A stretch of DNA of 64,000 nt from Candidatus Altimarinota bacterium (GCA_012031035.1 JAAUUT010000001.1:55853-119852); one strand, 5' to 3'; counted from the first letter of the stretch, positions 35,328-46,479 are shown. The notes: a model not told the origin generated them from the letters alone. Program-made: numbers and translations.

Positions 35328-36848
35328 ATGTTGAATGTCAACGCGCTTCGACAAGTTTCGCTTTTTGCTCAGCTTCCCGATACAACACTACAATGGTCGA
35401 TCGATCGCGGTCGCGAAATATTTCTGCAACCTGGAGAAATTTTAGTCACAGAAGGCGAACCGGCTGACAGGGTTTTTGTCCTCTTAGAAGGTTCCTATGC
35501 CATCACCCAACAAGTCGGCAATCAAGAAATTCTGCTCAAACGACACGACACGCCGACTATATTTGGCGAAGTACCGATTCTGATGGACGTTCCTAACTTC
35601 TGGGCAAGTGGAAAGGCAATTTCCGAGTGTCATATTTTGGAGCTTGAAAAAGAAGTATTTTGGAAATTACTCAGTCTGTGTCCTACCCTAACGACTGCGA
35701 TTCTGCAAATGATGACGACTCGCTTGTATGAAGCGCAAGCATTAGCCCAGCATCGCGAACGAATGATTTCGCTAGGCAATTTAGCGGCGGGATTGGCACA
35801 CGAATTGAATAATCCCTCTGCTGCTGCCAGTCGCGCCGCCAGACAACTGCGAGAGGCTTTCTGGAATTTGCAACATTTGACTCGCCAACTGGCTCAAAAA
35901 TGTCTGAGTACCGAAAAACGACAGTTTCTCGTGAATTTACAGCGCCAGTTAATCGAATATGCGAATAAAGCATCCCTACTCGACCCGCTAACCCAGAGCG
36001 ATCGCGAAGATGCGATAATTGACTGGTTGGGCGATCGCGGGATTCCCAATGGCTGGAAACTAGCCCCCACCTTAGTTGCAGCCGGATTAGAAAGCGACTG
36101 TCTCGATAAAATTGCCACTCAGATTGCTGAAGAATGTCTCGATGAGGTCTTAACTTGGCTAGAAGCCACGTTAACGGTAGCAGGGCTTTTACAAACCTTA
36201 GAGCAAAGTACCGAACGCATTGCTACGTTGGTATCGGCGGTAGAAAATCCCGCCGAAGCGAATCAGAAGGCTCCAGAAGCAGTCGATTTACACGAAGGGA
36301 TAGAAAATGCCCTGACCATTCTCGGACACAAGCTCAAGCGGGGAGTAGCAGTTGTTAAAGACTACGATCGCGATCTGTTACCGTTACAAGCTTATGGCAG
36401 CGAGTTAAAACAAATTTGGACAAATCTAATAGACAATGCTATTGATGCCGTGTTATCCCGTTTTAACGACGAAGCGAGCGAACCAACCAAAGAAGTTATT
36501 TTGCATGGCGTTCCTATGGCAATTCCTAGTGCATGGCAAGAACCAGCTAGGATAGCGCTGGCACAAACACAAGATAGTCCAACAATTTGGATTCGCACTC
36601 GCCGCGAAGCCGATCTCATATTAATAGAAATTGAAGATAATGGTTGCGGTATTCCACCAGTAGTACAACCTCATATCTTCGAGCCATTTTTTACCACCAA
36701 AGGAGTCGGTCGGGGAACGGGAGTAGGCTTGCAAATCGTCTATCGAATTGTTGTCGAGCGTCACCAGGGTAACATCCGCGTCTTTTCTCAACCCGGTCAT
36801 ACTTGCTTCGAGATTCGCTTGCCAATTGGCGATCGCAATATATACTAA
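35328..36848 (+). CDS. Cyclic nucleotide-binding domain histidine kinase
   Basis: The 506-residue protein has a CNMP-binding domain (about residues 5-130, PGEILVTEGEPADRVFVLLEGSY and IFGEVPILM), a HisKA segment with the phosphoacceptor His158 in GLAHELNNPSAA, a spacer, and a HATPase domain with the N box (IWTNLIDNAIDAV), G1 (IEIEDNGCGIP), F box (IFEPFFTTK) and G2 (GTGVGLQIV). It is soluble. The classic cAMP ligand motif is not clearly conserved. No response regulator is adjacent. It is divergent from the RTX gene and shares its operators. Confidence 0.92.
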   Translation: MLNVNALRQVSLFAQLPDTTLQWSIDRGREIFLQPGEILVTEGEPADRVFVLLEGSYAITQQVGNQEILLKRHDTPTIFGEVPILMDVPNFWASGKAISECHILELEKEVFWKLLSLCPTLTTAILQMMTTRLYEAQALAQHRERMISLGNLAAGLAHELNNPSAAASRAARQLREAFWNLQHLTRQLAQKCLSTEKRQFLVNLQRQLIEYANKASLLDPLTQSDREDAIIDWLGDRGIPNGWKLAPTLVAAGLESDCLDKIATQIAEECLDEVLTWLEATLTVAGLLQTLEQSTERIATLVSAVENPAEANQKAPEAVDLHEGIENALTILGHKLKRGVAVVKDYDRDLLPLQAYGSELKQIWTNLIDNAIDAVLSRFNDEASEPTKEVILHGVPMAIPSAWQEPARIALAQTQDSPTIWIRTRREADLILIEIEDNGCGIPPVVQPHIFEPFFTTKGVGRGTGVGLQIVYRIVVERHQGNIRVFSQPGHTCFEIRLPIGDRNIY

Positions 36849-37021
36849 TACCAAAACCCTAGTGCTAGTTTGGAAAAGAGCAACGCAGAGATGAAAAGCA
36901 TATTTATCGAGTTGTAATAGTTGGCAAATAGTGCCGTTTTTCAATTGGCGCTCGCGATGAGGATAGTTAACGAGTTGAAGTATAAGTATAAGTGCGATCG
37001 CCGCGTTAGCTGACAATAAAT

Positions 37022-37340
37022 TTATCTAAAAATCAAAAGAGCCATATTCTCATCTTTTGTTTTAGTAGGAATTAAAACAGGTGCTACTCAAGCAAGCGCT
37101 GATGTCCTAAGTCGAATCGTTCAAGGTGTCATTCAAGGCATTGGGTTTTTGGGAGCCGGAGAAATCTTTGGGAAATCTCGTTAGCAAGCAGACACGATTA
37201 AGATCGGCGGTCTTACTTCTGCGGCGGCTATTTGGGTATCGGGTGCTTTGGGGGTGGCTGCTGGATGCGGACTGTGGGCGATCGCATTATCCGCTTTGAC
37301 TTGTTTTCTAGTGCTTTGGTCGGTCAAAAAATGGGAATGA
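37022..37340 (+). pseudogene. MgtC/SapB-family membrane protein relic
   Basis: The plus strand reads IKTGATQASADVLSRIVQGV, IQGIGFLGAGEIFGKSR, an in-frame TAG (37182-37184), then IKIGGLTSAAAIWVSGALGVAAG and ALTCFLVLWSVKKWE to a TGA at 37338-37340. The QGxxGIGFLGAG and GLTSAAAIWxxxALG segments are hallmarks of MgtC. The N-terminal helices are missing. The frame before the relic is closed, so this is a truncated, inactive copy. Confidence 0.78.
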
Positions 37341-37389
37341 GGCGAATTTTGCTTGCTTTCTCCAATGTGTTTGGCAGTGCAACAAGTCA

Positions 37390-37968
37390 TTATTGTTGTT
37401 GAGCTTCTTCTAATTCTATAAGAACTTCTTGAGCGATTTTGAGAGTGAGGCGTGCTTTTTCGATTTCAGACAGTTCATCCCACGGGACAGCTTTAACACT
37501 TATTTCTCCGCGCATGGTGTAGGCTAAAGGACGAGCGAATACTTGTAAATCTTCTATGTCCCAGTCGGATAGCAAGGGTTTGACGCAGGCAACGAGTCGG
37601 TCGATCCCAGAAAGGTTGTTAGAGATTGTACAGGTAGCTTGTTTGGCGATCGCATCTATCCAATCGCAAGGAACCAAATGGCTAAATCGTTGTATGACAT
37701 TGTACTTGACGCGATCGGTTTCGCTGTTCTCCCAACATTGATGCAGGCAAGTAAAAAACCTTTCGGATTGAGATTCTAATTCTTCAGCGTCGCAGGAGTC
37801 AATCAAAGAAAAATTTTGTTCTAATTGCTCGAAATAAGTTTCTGTTTCGGGGTCAGCAGGATTCCAGGGATAGCAAGTTTCTTCGTTAAGCAATACTTCT
37901 AGAAATTCTTCGGAGTAGTAATTGAGAAGGTCTTCTGATTTTGGGTGACGTAGCAATCGATCGTTCAT
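37390..37968 (-). CDS. Hypothetical soluble protein conserved-looking in cyanobacteria
   Basis: The ATG at 37968 (MNDRLLRHPKSEDLLNYY) follows AGGAGCC by six bases and is preferred to the longer frame from 38007. The 192-residue product is acidic, with Glu/Cys-rich segments (DSCDAEELESQSERFFTC), then LSGIDRLVACVKPLLSDW and a C-terminal helix (EKARLTLKIAQEVLIELEEA). No membrane segment or known motif is seen. I do not recognise the family. Confidence 0.68.
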   Translation of the reverse strand: MNDRLLRHPKSEDLLNYYSEEFLEVLLNEETCYPWNPADPETETYFEQLEQNFSLIDSCDAEELESQSERFFTCLHQCWENSETDRVKYNVIQRFSHLVPCDWIDAIAKQATCTISNNLSGIDRLVACVKPLLSDWDIEDLQVFARPLAYTMRGEISVKAVPWDELSEIEKARLTLKIAQEVLIELEEAQQQ

Positions 37969-38102
37969 GGGATGGCTCCTTGGTCTTAGGTTCGAGCAAC
38001 TTGGCACGGGTAACTACACTGTCATTATGACGAATTCCGAAGCAAAAAAATCATTTTTCTTAATTTTGTTTGGGGAAATTTTATTGTCTTACTTATCTAT
38101 TC

Positions 38103-39200
38103 CTAAAGAATGAGTCGCATATTTTCGCAAGAGACATTGACTTCAATTTCTTCTCCCGGTTGATAAAAATGTAGATGGTGACGATATAAATTTTGTTGGC
38201 GAATCAAGAGCGAAGTTCGTTCGGTCAGACGCACCGAATAACGAGTATCAGTCCCAATATAAACGGCTTCTTCAACGGTTGCCGACCAGCCGGAAGGTCG
38301 ATCTCCATTTGTGTGAGTTTTCGCGATGGCAATTTTTTCTGGACGAATGACGATTGTCACCGTCTGCCCGATGGAAAGAGGTTCGCGATAAGATACGGTT
38401 ATTGGTAAGGTTTCATCGACGAGAACGACAGCGCGATCGCTCTTTTGTTCGACAACTCTTCCATTTAAAAGATTTGTTTCTCCAATAAAATCGGCTACAA
38501 AGCGAGACTTGGGTTCTTCATAGATTTCCATCGGATCTCCCACTTGTAAGATTTTGCCTTCTGACATGATGGCAATGCGATCCGACATGGTTAGCGCTTC
38601 TTCTTGATCGTGGGTGACATAGATGAAGGTTATGCCGACTTGTTGCTGTAGGTGCTTTAATTCTATTTGCATTTCTCGACGCAACTTTAGATCCAAAGCG
38701 CCTAGAGGTTCGTCTAATAATAATACTTTCGGGCGTTTGACGAGCGATCGCGCCAGGGCAACTCTTTGCTGTTGCCCTCCCGATAGTTGACGGGGATATC
38801 TTTTTTCTAATCCGCCCAACTTAACCATTTCTAGCGCGTCTGTGACGCGATCGCGAATTTGCGATCGCCCCAATTTTTCCATCTCCAATCCGAAGGCGAC
38901 GTTTTGAGCAACGGTTAGATGGGGAAACAAGGCATAATTTTGAAATACGGTATTGACGGGTCGATGAAATGGCGGACTCGTCTCCATGGCTTCGTTATAG
39001 ATATAAATTTCTCCCGATGTTGGCAATTCAAACCCGGCAATCATGCGCAGAGTTGTTGTCTTACCACATCCAGAAGGCCCTAACAATGAGAAAAATTCAC
39101 CTTGAGCAATTTGTAAATCCAGCCTATCTACGGCTATAAATTCTTTTTGTCGAGAACTTTTGAAAGTTTTAGAAACCCCAATCAACTCAACTGCTTGCAT
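38103..39200 (-). CDS. potA: Polyamine ABC transporter ATP-binding protein PotA
   Basis: The 365-residue ATPase has Walker A GPSGCGKTTT, signature LSGGQQQRVALARSL, Walker B VLLLDEPLGALD and H-loop YVTHDQEEAL. The C-terminal TOBE-like regulatory domain (about 245-365) includes ETNLLNGRV and VIRPEKIAIA. This is the CUT1/PotA subfamily. potD lies 79 bases upstream on the same strand. The permease genes potB and potC are missing here. Confidence 0.92.
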   Translation of the reverse strand: MQAVELIGVSKTFKSSRQKEFIAVDRLDLQIAQGEFFSLLGPSGCGKTTTLRMIAGFELPTSGEIYIYNEAMETSPPFHRPVNTVFQNYALFPHLTVAQNVAFGLEMEKLGRSQIRDRVTDALEMVKLGGLEKRYPRQLSGGQQQRVALARSLVKRPKVLLLDEPLGALDLKLRREMQIELKHLQQQVGITFIYVTHDQEEALTMSDRIAIMSEGKILQVGDPMEIYEEPKSRFVADFIGETNLLNGRVVEQKSDRAVVLVDETLPITVSYREPLSIGQTVTIVIRPEKIAIAKTHTNGDRPSGWSATVEEAVYIGTDTRYSVRLTERTSLLIRQQNLYRHHLHFYQPGEEIEVNVSCENMRLIL

Positions 39201-39279
39201 TTATCACCCCCTATTTCAGTTACGGTGGTTAGAAATTGGGAACTAGAATCGCTCGTTTCGTTTCTAGCACCCAATTACC

Positions 39280-40359
39280 TTATTTACCAATTCCTGCTTT
39301 GATTTCCGTCCAAGCTTCGTCATAGATTCGCGTAGCATCTTCGACATCGCTAATAAATGCCATTTTTAAGGTTTCTGGAGATGCGTAAATCGATTTGTTC
39401 TGCAAATCTTCTTTCGCTATTAAACCTTTTGCGATCGCGGCTTGATTTGGCGAAGCAAATTTAATAAAATTCGAGATTTTTGCTCCAATTTCTGGTTCTA
39501 GGAGAAAGTTCACAAATTTCTCTGCTAGCGCTTTATGAGGCGCATCTTTGACAATACAGATATTATCTATCCAAACAAGAGTTCCTTCTTTGGGAATGGC
39601 ATAACGAATATTAGGATTTTCTTCCATTACTTGAAAAACATCCCCACTCCATTCAACCGCAATATCGACTTGTCCTCGATCGAGTAACATTTGACCCGTG
39701 TCTGGTGCAAAAGCTGCAATATTATCTCGATTCTCGATGATAAAGTTTTTTGCTTTAGCAATTTCATCGGGATTTTGGGTATTTGGATCGTAACCTAGAT
39801 AAATTAAAATCCCGCCTACCTGAGTGCGTAATTCGTCCATTAATGCCACTCTTCCCTTATATTTAGGGTCGAAAGCATCTGCCCAGCTACTGAGTTCTTT
39901 GCCAGTTGCTTTGATATTGTAACCGAGTCCCATTGTTCCCCATTGATAAGGAACGCTGTATTTATTGCCTGGATCGAAGGGCGTATTGAGAAACTTGGGG
40001 TCGATATTTTTAATATTGGGAATATTAGCTAGATTGAGTTCTTCGATTATCTTTTCCTTTGCCATGACCGTAACCATGTAATCGCTTGGGAAAATGACAT
40101 CGTAGCCAGGATTGCCTGGTTTTAGCTTAGCGTAGAGGTCGTCGTTACTTTCGTAGGTATCGTATTTAACTTTAGCGTTATATTTTTTCTCAAACTCGGT
40201 AATAACTGCTGGATCGATGTAAGTTGAATAGTTGTAGACACTTAAAACATTTTCTTGGTTATTATTTGCTCCTGTTGGATTTGATTGGTTAGCCGCACAT
40301 CCAAAAGGGAGCGTTACGCCGATGATGAACAGAAGTAGGAAAACTAATAATCGTTTCAT
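39280..40359 (-). CDS. potD: Polyamine-binding periplasmic lipoprotein PotD
   Basis: The 359-residue protein has an N-terminal hydrophobic leader ending in GVTLPFGCAANQ (lipoprotein-like Cys). The PotD/PotF fold is seen in VYNYSTYIDPAVITEFEKKY, YDVIFPSDYMV, GLGYNIKATG, and the ligand-facing WSGDVFQV and VWIDNICIVKDAPH. It binds spermidine or putrescine for the PotABC transporter; spermidine is more likely given the name family, but binding residues were not aligned. Only potA follows. Confidence 0.9.
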   Translation of the reverse strand: MKRLLVFLLLFIIGVTLPFGCAANQSNPTGANNNQENVLSVYNYSTYIDPAVITEFEKKYNAKVKYDTYESNDDLYAKLKPGNPGYDVIFPSDYMVTVMAKEKIIEELNLANIPNIKNIDPKFLNTPFDPGNKYSVPYQWGTMGLGYNIKATGKELSSWADAFDPKYKGRVALMDELRTQVGGILIYLGYDPNTQNPDEIAKAKNFIIENRDNIAAFAPDTGQMLLDRGQVDIAVEWSGDVFQVMEENPNIRYAIPKEGTLVWIDNICIVKDAPHKALAEKFVNFLLEPEIGAKISNFIKFASPNQAAIAKGLIAKEDLQNKSIYASPETLKMAFISDVEDATRIYDEAWTEIKAGIGK

Positions 40360-40974
40360 CGCTTTTCGCTCTAATGAGAATACTTGAACTATTATTTTAG
40401 AGTTTAATTCTCGATATTCCGTATCTTCTTGTTACAAATTAGCAAATACTCATAAAAAAAGAATATAAGCGATCGCATTTTGACTCGTTTATTATTTTTG
40501 TAGGGATAAGTACCCTCGCCAAATAAATTACATCCTTGAGAAAGGGAATAAGGAATAGGGAACAAGATAGACAATCTGTGATTTTGCGATCGATGCATCC
40601 CTATCTTAAGTTAGTCTTGTATGTAAATAAGATTACTCCATAAGCAGGATTGCTTATGTAAGCTCAACTGATAAATTAGTAAACATAAATACAAAGAGTA
40701 ACGGATGGGGGTTATGTCGCTGTGACCCATTGTTTTTCACCAAAGGAGAGCGATGTCAGGTGAGAAAACGTACTCAAAATAAGAGTTGACTGGTGCGGTG
40801 CGGAGTTTTTATCGCTTCCTCCACTTAACTACTGTCAGGGCGAGGCTAAACCCTCGATTCAGAGCGATCCGAGATGGTAGACGCATACAGGTCAGCGGTT
40901 GCTAGTTTAGTATATCTTTAATATTGTTATCGAAATCCGTTTGGGCAAATATTTTATGCCTGAGCGGGTTTTGT
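40360..40974. other. Intergenic region, possible gene relic
   Basis: No intact gene is seen. AAAGGAGAGCG at about 40742 precedes ATGTCAGGTG; the frame reads MSGEKTYSK, then TAA, then ELTGAVRSFYRFLHLTTVRARLNPRF and RAIRDGRRIQVSGC to a stop. It may be a decayed small gene, but I do not recognise it. A GCGATCGC lies near 40469. Confidence 0.35.
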
Positions 40975-43900
40975 TTAATTAGTTAAAATTAATTGGGAAC
41001 CTCGCTCGCTTTTTCTAACTTCAATTCGATGTTGAAAAGCTTCTTTAAATTGAGGCATATGCGTAACCGTTAAAATACAAGCAAAGTCAGATGCGATCGC
41101 ATTAATTGCCGCAATCAAGCGATCGCATCCTTCGCTATCTTGCGTCCCAAAACCTTCATCGACAATTAATAATTGTAAGGCCGTTCCCGCGCGTTGTGCG
41201 AGTAATCTTGCTAAAGCTAAGCGAATTGAAAAGTTGATGCGAAAAGCTTCTCCACCCGAATAGGTTTCATAAGAACGAGTCCCCCTAGCATCGGCAATTA
41301 AAATATCTAAAGTATCTATTAATTTAGATGTTTTTTTCTTTGCCGTGCTGCGTCCTGTTTTTTGCGTTAAAAATTGTACGTGTAATTGATTTCCCGTCAG
41401 TCGCGCTAAAATTTGATTGGTTTCTGCTTCTAATTGAGGTAAGATATTTTCGATCATGAGCGTTTGTATGCCATTTTTTCCAAATGCCAACGCTAATTCT
41501 TGGTAAATTTTGTTTTGTTTTTTGACTTCTTTTAATTGCTGACAGTTTTTTTCGTATTGAGTTTGTAAGTTTTCTAATTGGGTCAAGGATTGTTCTAATC
41601 GTCCTTGCTGAGCTAATAATTCGTCAAGTTGTTGTCGTGTTTGCTGGATTTTTTGCTCTAGAAGTTGAATTTCTTCTCGATTATCTTTCAAGGTTTCCAT
41701 TTGAGCGACAAGACTATTTAATTGTTCTTGCATGGCGACGCGATCGCTCGATCTTATTTGTAAAAGTTGTTCTAATTGCTGAAGGCGATTTTGTAATTGA
41801 GGATGTTGTTGTTTGGCTTGTTTTAATTCTTGGTAGCTTAGTTGCCAAGGTTGGGCTTGTCGCACAGAGGTTATTAAATATTGATGGTGCGATCGCTCAT
41901 ATCCCAACTCGCTAATATATTGGGTTAATTGCTCAATTTTTTGTTTTATTTTTGAGTTGGTATGTAACTGTTCTAGTTGTTTTTGTAAGTTATTAATTTG
42001 TTCTACAAGCTGAGGTTTTTCTGAATTAATAGCAGTTTGACGACGATTGGCATCATCTAATTTTGATTGTTTAATTTCTGCCCAGCGTAATTTTTCAACT
42101 TCTCCTCTCACCAATCCATGAGTTTGTTCGTCGTAATTGAGGCGTTGAATTTCTTGGTTTAATAATTTTAATTCATTTTGAAAGTCTTGTGCGTATTCGT
42201 TGCTAGATAATAGTAATTCATTTTGTTCGATTTCTGCTCTAATTTTTTTCAGGTTATTTTTAATTTCTCCAATCGATTCTAACTGTGCTTCTAATTGTCC
42301 AAATTGCTGTTGCAAAGAAGCATAAGGCGTTAATTCTCTATCTAACTGTTTGTATTCAATTCGTAGATTTTGTAATTCGCGATCGCAAACGGCTATTTGC
42401 TCTTGCAAACTCCAAATTTGTTCTTGTATTTCTTGTTGTTGAGTTTTGGTTTTGTCAATGACATGATGGCGATGGTGTTCGTCTAGATTTTGCTCGCATA
42501 GAGGACAAATTGCATTAGGAATTGTTAATAATTCTAGTTTCTGCTTTAATTCTTCAATTTGTTCTTCACAAATTTTTTGATTGGTTTGAAATCGCTCTTT
42601 AATACTTTTTCTTTCTTGTCCTTTTTCTTCAACTCGCTTTTGATAAACTTGTTTTTTTCTAACTCCATAATCTCTGCATCAACTGTTAATGCAGCTTGCC
42701 GTATTTCTGGAACTTTTGCAAGTTGAGCGGTATATTGAAGTTCGGAAATCCGCAATTGTTCTAGTTTAGCAGTTAGTTTTGCTTGTGAGCGTTCTATTTC
42801 TGTTTGTAGGGTGTAGCGTCGTTGTAATAAAGGAGCGACTTGATGTTGTAAATCGTCGAGTTCTTTTAAGCGTTGACGATGATGGCGAAGTTGTTCTAAA
42901 GCCATTTTTATTTCATCAGAACGCGAGAGAATTTGTTGCAATTCTTGTTCTTGTTGTTGAAGTGCTTCTAAACGAGTTTGGGCTTGTTGAATTTGTAGCT
43001 TGAGTTGATTGTTTTCTTGGTTAAGTTGTTGTTCGAGTTCCTGTTTTTGTTGCTGTGCGTCTCGATCTGCTTGGAATTTTGCTGAGAGGTTTTCTTCTTC
43101 TTGTTGGAGGTGTAATAATTGATGATATTGAGTCGTAATTTCGGCTTCTCTTTGTAGAAATTTTTCTAGTTCGGCAAGCTGTTTTTGCAAGTCGTTTTTA
43201 TCAGTTTTTAGGCGATCGCAATCTTGAATCAAGTTCTGATATTGACTTTGTTGCCAAGTTAGCTGATTGTACCAATTCTCTCGTTGATGTTCTCCTGCTT
43301 GTAGTTGAATTAATTTTTCGCGATCGCTTTCTTCAAGCAATTGTTGTCTGCTAATTTCTTGTTCTAAATTATTTAGCCTCTCGATGATGCTATCTTTTTG
43401 TTTTAATTGCTGCTCGATTGGGTCTAAACTCGCTTCTAACTGTTCTCCTTGTCCTTTAAATTGTTTGGATAAATCTTTGGCTTTTTCAGCTAATTGTTCG
43501 TATCGATTCAGTTTCAATAAATCTGCTAAAATTTGCTTGCGTTCGTTAGGACGGCGTAACATGAATTCATCGGCTCGTCCCTGACGCAAATAAGCTGAGT
43601 TAATAAACGTATCGTAATCCAGCTTCAAATATTCAACGATTTGTTCTTGAGTTGCTCGCAAATTTTTAGCGCTTACAGAACGAAAATCTCCCCCATTCTC
43701 GATCTGAAATTCGAGATTGCCCGTCCGTCCTCGATTGCGACTCCGAATAATCCGATAAATGCGATCGTTGCTGATAAATTGAAAATCAACTCGAACGTAT
43801 TCAGCACCTGCATGAATGATATCATCATCGCTAGCTGCACGACTTTGACCCCATACAACCCAGGTAATTGCTTCTAGAAGCGAAGACTTTCCCGCACCAT

Positions 43901-43997
43901 TAGCACCACAAATGCAGGCGGTATGCAATCCTCTAAAATCTAAGGTAGCCTCTCGATAACTGAGAAAATTTTTGAGCGTTAGTTGTAGGGGAATCAT
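40975..43997 (-). pseudogene. sbcC: SbcC/Rad50-like exonuclease subunit, frameshifted in the middle
   Basis: The N-terminal part (43997 to 42546) holds the Walker A (CGANGAGKSSLLEAITWVV) and a long coiled coil. The C-terminal part (42408 to 40975) has the coiled coil's return arm and YETYSGGEAFRINFSIRLALA plus Walker B-type LLIVDEGFGTQD. Between them the frame that continues the coiled coil (QVYQKRVEEKGQERKSI, then LLTIPNAICPLCEQNL) carries the CPLC zinc hook. A single A seems to be missing from a run of seven near 42651. Rejoined, the protein is about 1007 residues, normal for SbcC. SbcD is not adjacent. Confidence 0.88.
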
Positions 43998-44158
43998 GAA
44001 AATTTGGCAGTTTCAATAGTAGCGAGCGAGCAATAATGAGCCAAAGTTTTTTTCTAGGAAGAGTACAGAAGTACTGTTGCTTAGTTTATCGAAGCGATTA
44101 TGTAAGATTCTAGCCTTAACCCCAAAAACTTTACAATTTTTAATTAAGTGATGAGTTT

Positions 44159-44305
44159 TTAGCTAATAATATTTAGAATCGAACTGATTGGTGCAGGAAT
44201 CATTTCGCCTCGAAAATCCAACAATTGAACCAAAATTAAATAGGCAACTGCAAGAAGAAGAGAAATAGCGCCAGTAATAATCGCAACAATTTTTCCTTTT
44301 TGCAT
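44159..44305 (-). CDS. Small single-helix membrane protein
   Basis: The 48-residue product begins MQKGKIVAIITGAISLLLAV and continues through YLILVQLLDFRGEMIPAP to a TAA at 44159. It is one transmembrane helix followed by a short tail. It is too short to be flagged by a 60-residue cutoff. It looks protein-like, and I recall similar small proteins in cyanobacteria. Function unknown; it is divergent from rpoC1. Confidence 0.65.
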   Translation of the reverse strand: MQKGKIVAIITGAISLLLAVAYLILVQLLDFRGEMIPAPISSILNIIS

Positions 44306-44580
44306 GATTGTTTCCCGATTCGTTGATCTATTGTACTTAATATTAACTTGCTTCTCCAGATCGAGAAGGGAAGCGCGATCGCGAATTAATTATCATCGAT
44401 CGAATCGATCTAACAAGTCATTTTAACCAATAAGTTGTATAATTTTAGATCCTGTGCTATGTTAAATTATTTGTTTGTTATTCGACTCTAACCCAGTTAA
44501 GTTAATGAGCCGATAGCATGCGATCGCCAATCGAACTCGCTCTCACAGCCAGAAATTAGAATCTCACAAGCAGAACAGTA

Positions 44581-46479
44581 ATGAGAACTCAAGCAGAACA
44601 ACGGTTTGACTACGTTAAGATCGGGTTGGCATCTCCCGATCGCATTCGTCAATGGGGAGAAAGAACATTGCCGAATAACGTAGTTGTTGGGGAAGTTACT
44701 AAACCCGAAACAATTAACTATCGAACCTTAAAACCCGAAATGGATGGGCTTTTTTGCGAGCGCATTTTTGGGCCGTCCAAAGATTGGGAGTGTTGGTGCG
44801 GTAAATACAAACGAGTTCGCCATCGGGGAATTGTTTGCGAACGTTGTGGAGTAGAAGTTACTGAGTCAAGAGTGCGCCGCCACCGCATGGGGTTTATCAA
44901 GCTTGCGGCTCCGGTAACGCACGTTTGGTATCTTAAAGGCATTCCCAGCTATCTCAGCATTTTGCTGGATATGCCCCTGCGAGACGTAGAACAGATTGTT
45001 TACTTCAATGCCTATGTCGTTCTCAACCCCGGTAATGCAGCAGAAAAACTCGACGATTATAAGTTGCAGTACAAGCAACTGCTTACTGAAGATCAGTGGC
45101 TGGAAATAGAAGAGAAAATCTACGCTGAAGACTCCGAACTCTACAACATTGAAGTTGGGATTGGTGCAGAAGCCGTTCAACGCCTCCTACAAGAACTCAA
45201 TCTAGAAGAAGTCGCCGAAAAACTGCGCGAGGAAATTGTCGATAGCAAAGGTCAAAAACGAGCCAAGATAATTAAACGCCTGCGGGTCATCGATAACTTT
45301 ATCGCGACGGGTTCTAAACCCGATTGGATGGTCTTAAGTGTCATTCCCGTCATTCCGCCAGACTTGCGCCCGATGGTACAACTCGATGGCGGTCGTTTTG
45401 CGACTTCTGACCTCAATGACCTCTATCGACGGGTGATTAATCGCAACAATCGCCTCTCTCGCTTGCAAGAAATCCTCGCGCCAGAAATTATCGTTCGCAA
45501 CGAAAAGCGGATGTTACAAGAAGCGGTCGATGCGCTGATTGACAATGGACGGCGCGGTCGTACTGTGGTGGGGGCGAACAATCGCGCCCTCAAATCCCTT
45601 TCCGACATTATCGAAGGGAAACAAGGTCGTTTCCGTCAAAACCTACTCGGAAAGCGGGTTGACTACTCCGGTCGTTCGGTTATCGTCGTCGGGCCCAAAC
45701 TGAAGATTTTTCAGTGTGGTTTACCTCGCGAAATGGCGATCGAACTTTTCCAACCCTTTGTCATTCATCGTCTGATTAAACTAGGAATGGTGAATAATAT
45801 TAAGGCGGCGAAGAAGTTGATTCAACGGGGCGACCCTAGCGTCTGGAACGTTCTAGAGGAAGTAATTACAGGACATCCAGTCATGCTCAACCGGGCTCCA
45901 ACCCTTCACCGTTTGGGGATTCAAGCATTTGAGCCTATTTTGGTAGAAGGTCGCGCCATTCAATTGCATCCGTTAGTTTGTCCTGCTTTTAACGCAGACT
46001 TCGACGGCGACCAAATGGCGGTTCACGTTCCTTTGTCTCTAGAATCTCAATCTGAGGCGCGTCTTTTGATGTTGGCGTGTCACAATATTCTCTCGCCAGC
46101 AACGGGTCGTCCTATCGTGGCTCCTTCGCAAGATATGGTATTGGGGTGCTATTATTTAACCGCAGAGAATCCCAATGCTCAACAAGGTGCGGGACGTTAT
46201 TTCGCGAGTCTTGACGATGCCATCAAAGCTTATGCTCAAGGTCATGTAGACCTTCATGCCTATATTTGGGTGCGCCATGACGATGACGTAGAAAGCGAAA
46301 AACCCGATACAGAAGTTCTCAAGACAGAAACACTCGATGATGGTAGCGTCATCAAACATTATCGAGAGCGCAAAGTAAGAGAAAGTGCTGATGGCGAGAG
46401 GCTTTCTCAATTTATCCGCACTACGCCGGGTCGGGTTGTCTATAACAAGACCATCCAAGACACAATTGCCGCAATTTGA
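44581..46479 (+). CDS. rpoC1: RNA polymerase gamma subunit RpoC1
   Basis: The 632-residue protein is the N-terminal half of bacterial beta-prime, as found in cyanobacteria and plastids. The zinc-binding cysteines are in [22 protein letters not shown] (about 71-92), and the active-site Mg2+ motif is [16 protein letters not shown] near residue 472. It ends in [13 protein letters not shown]. rpoB and rpoC2 are not next to it: sbcC and the small membrane protein flank it on one side and trmB on the other, as in Synechocystis-like genomes. A promoter should lie in 44306-44580. Confidence 0.98.
   Translation: MRTQAEQRFDYVKIGLASPDRIRQWGERTLPNNVVVGEVTKPETINYRTLKPEMDGLFCERIFGPSKDWECWCGKYKRVRHRGIVCERCGVEVTESRVRRHRMGFIKLAAPVTHVWYLKGIPSYLSILLDMPLRDVEQIVYFNAYVVLNPGNAAEKLDDYKLQYKQLLTEDQWLEIEEKIYAEDSELYNIEVGIGAEAVQRLLQELNLEEVAEKLREEIVDSKGQKRAKIIKRLRVIDNFIATGSKPDWMVLSVIPVIPPDLRPMVQLDGGRFATSDLNDLYRRVINRNNRLSRLQEILAPEIIVRNEKRMLQEAVDALIDNGRRGRTVVGANNRALKSLSDIIEGKQGRFRQNLLGKRVDYSGRSVIVVGPKLKIFQCGLPREMAIELFQPFVIHRLIKLGMVNNIKAAKKLIQRGDPSVWNVLEEVITGHPVMLNRAPTLHRLGIQAFEPILVEGRAIQLHPLVCPAFNADFDGDQMAVHVPLSLESQSEARLLMLACHNILSPATGRPIVAPSQDMVLGCYYLTAENPNAQQGAGRYFASLDDAIKAYAQGHVDLHAYIWVRHDDDVESEKPDTEVLKTETLDDGSVIKHYRERKVRESADGERLSQFIRTTPGRVVYNKTIQDTIAAI

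Noticed and set aside
36621..37016. 131-residue minus-strand frame over the kinase end
   Set aside because: It is a shadow of the kinase HATPase domain and the gap after it.
40870..40890. tRNA-like fragment (ATGGTAGACGCA) near 40873
   Set aside because: Only a D-loop-like word is present; no acceptor or anticodon stem can be formed.
40740..40910. Gene relic MSGEKTYSK/ELTGAVRSFYRF
   Set aside because: The frame has an internal stop and I cannot link it to any family; kept only as a note in the gap entry.
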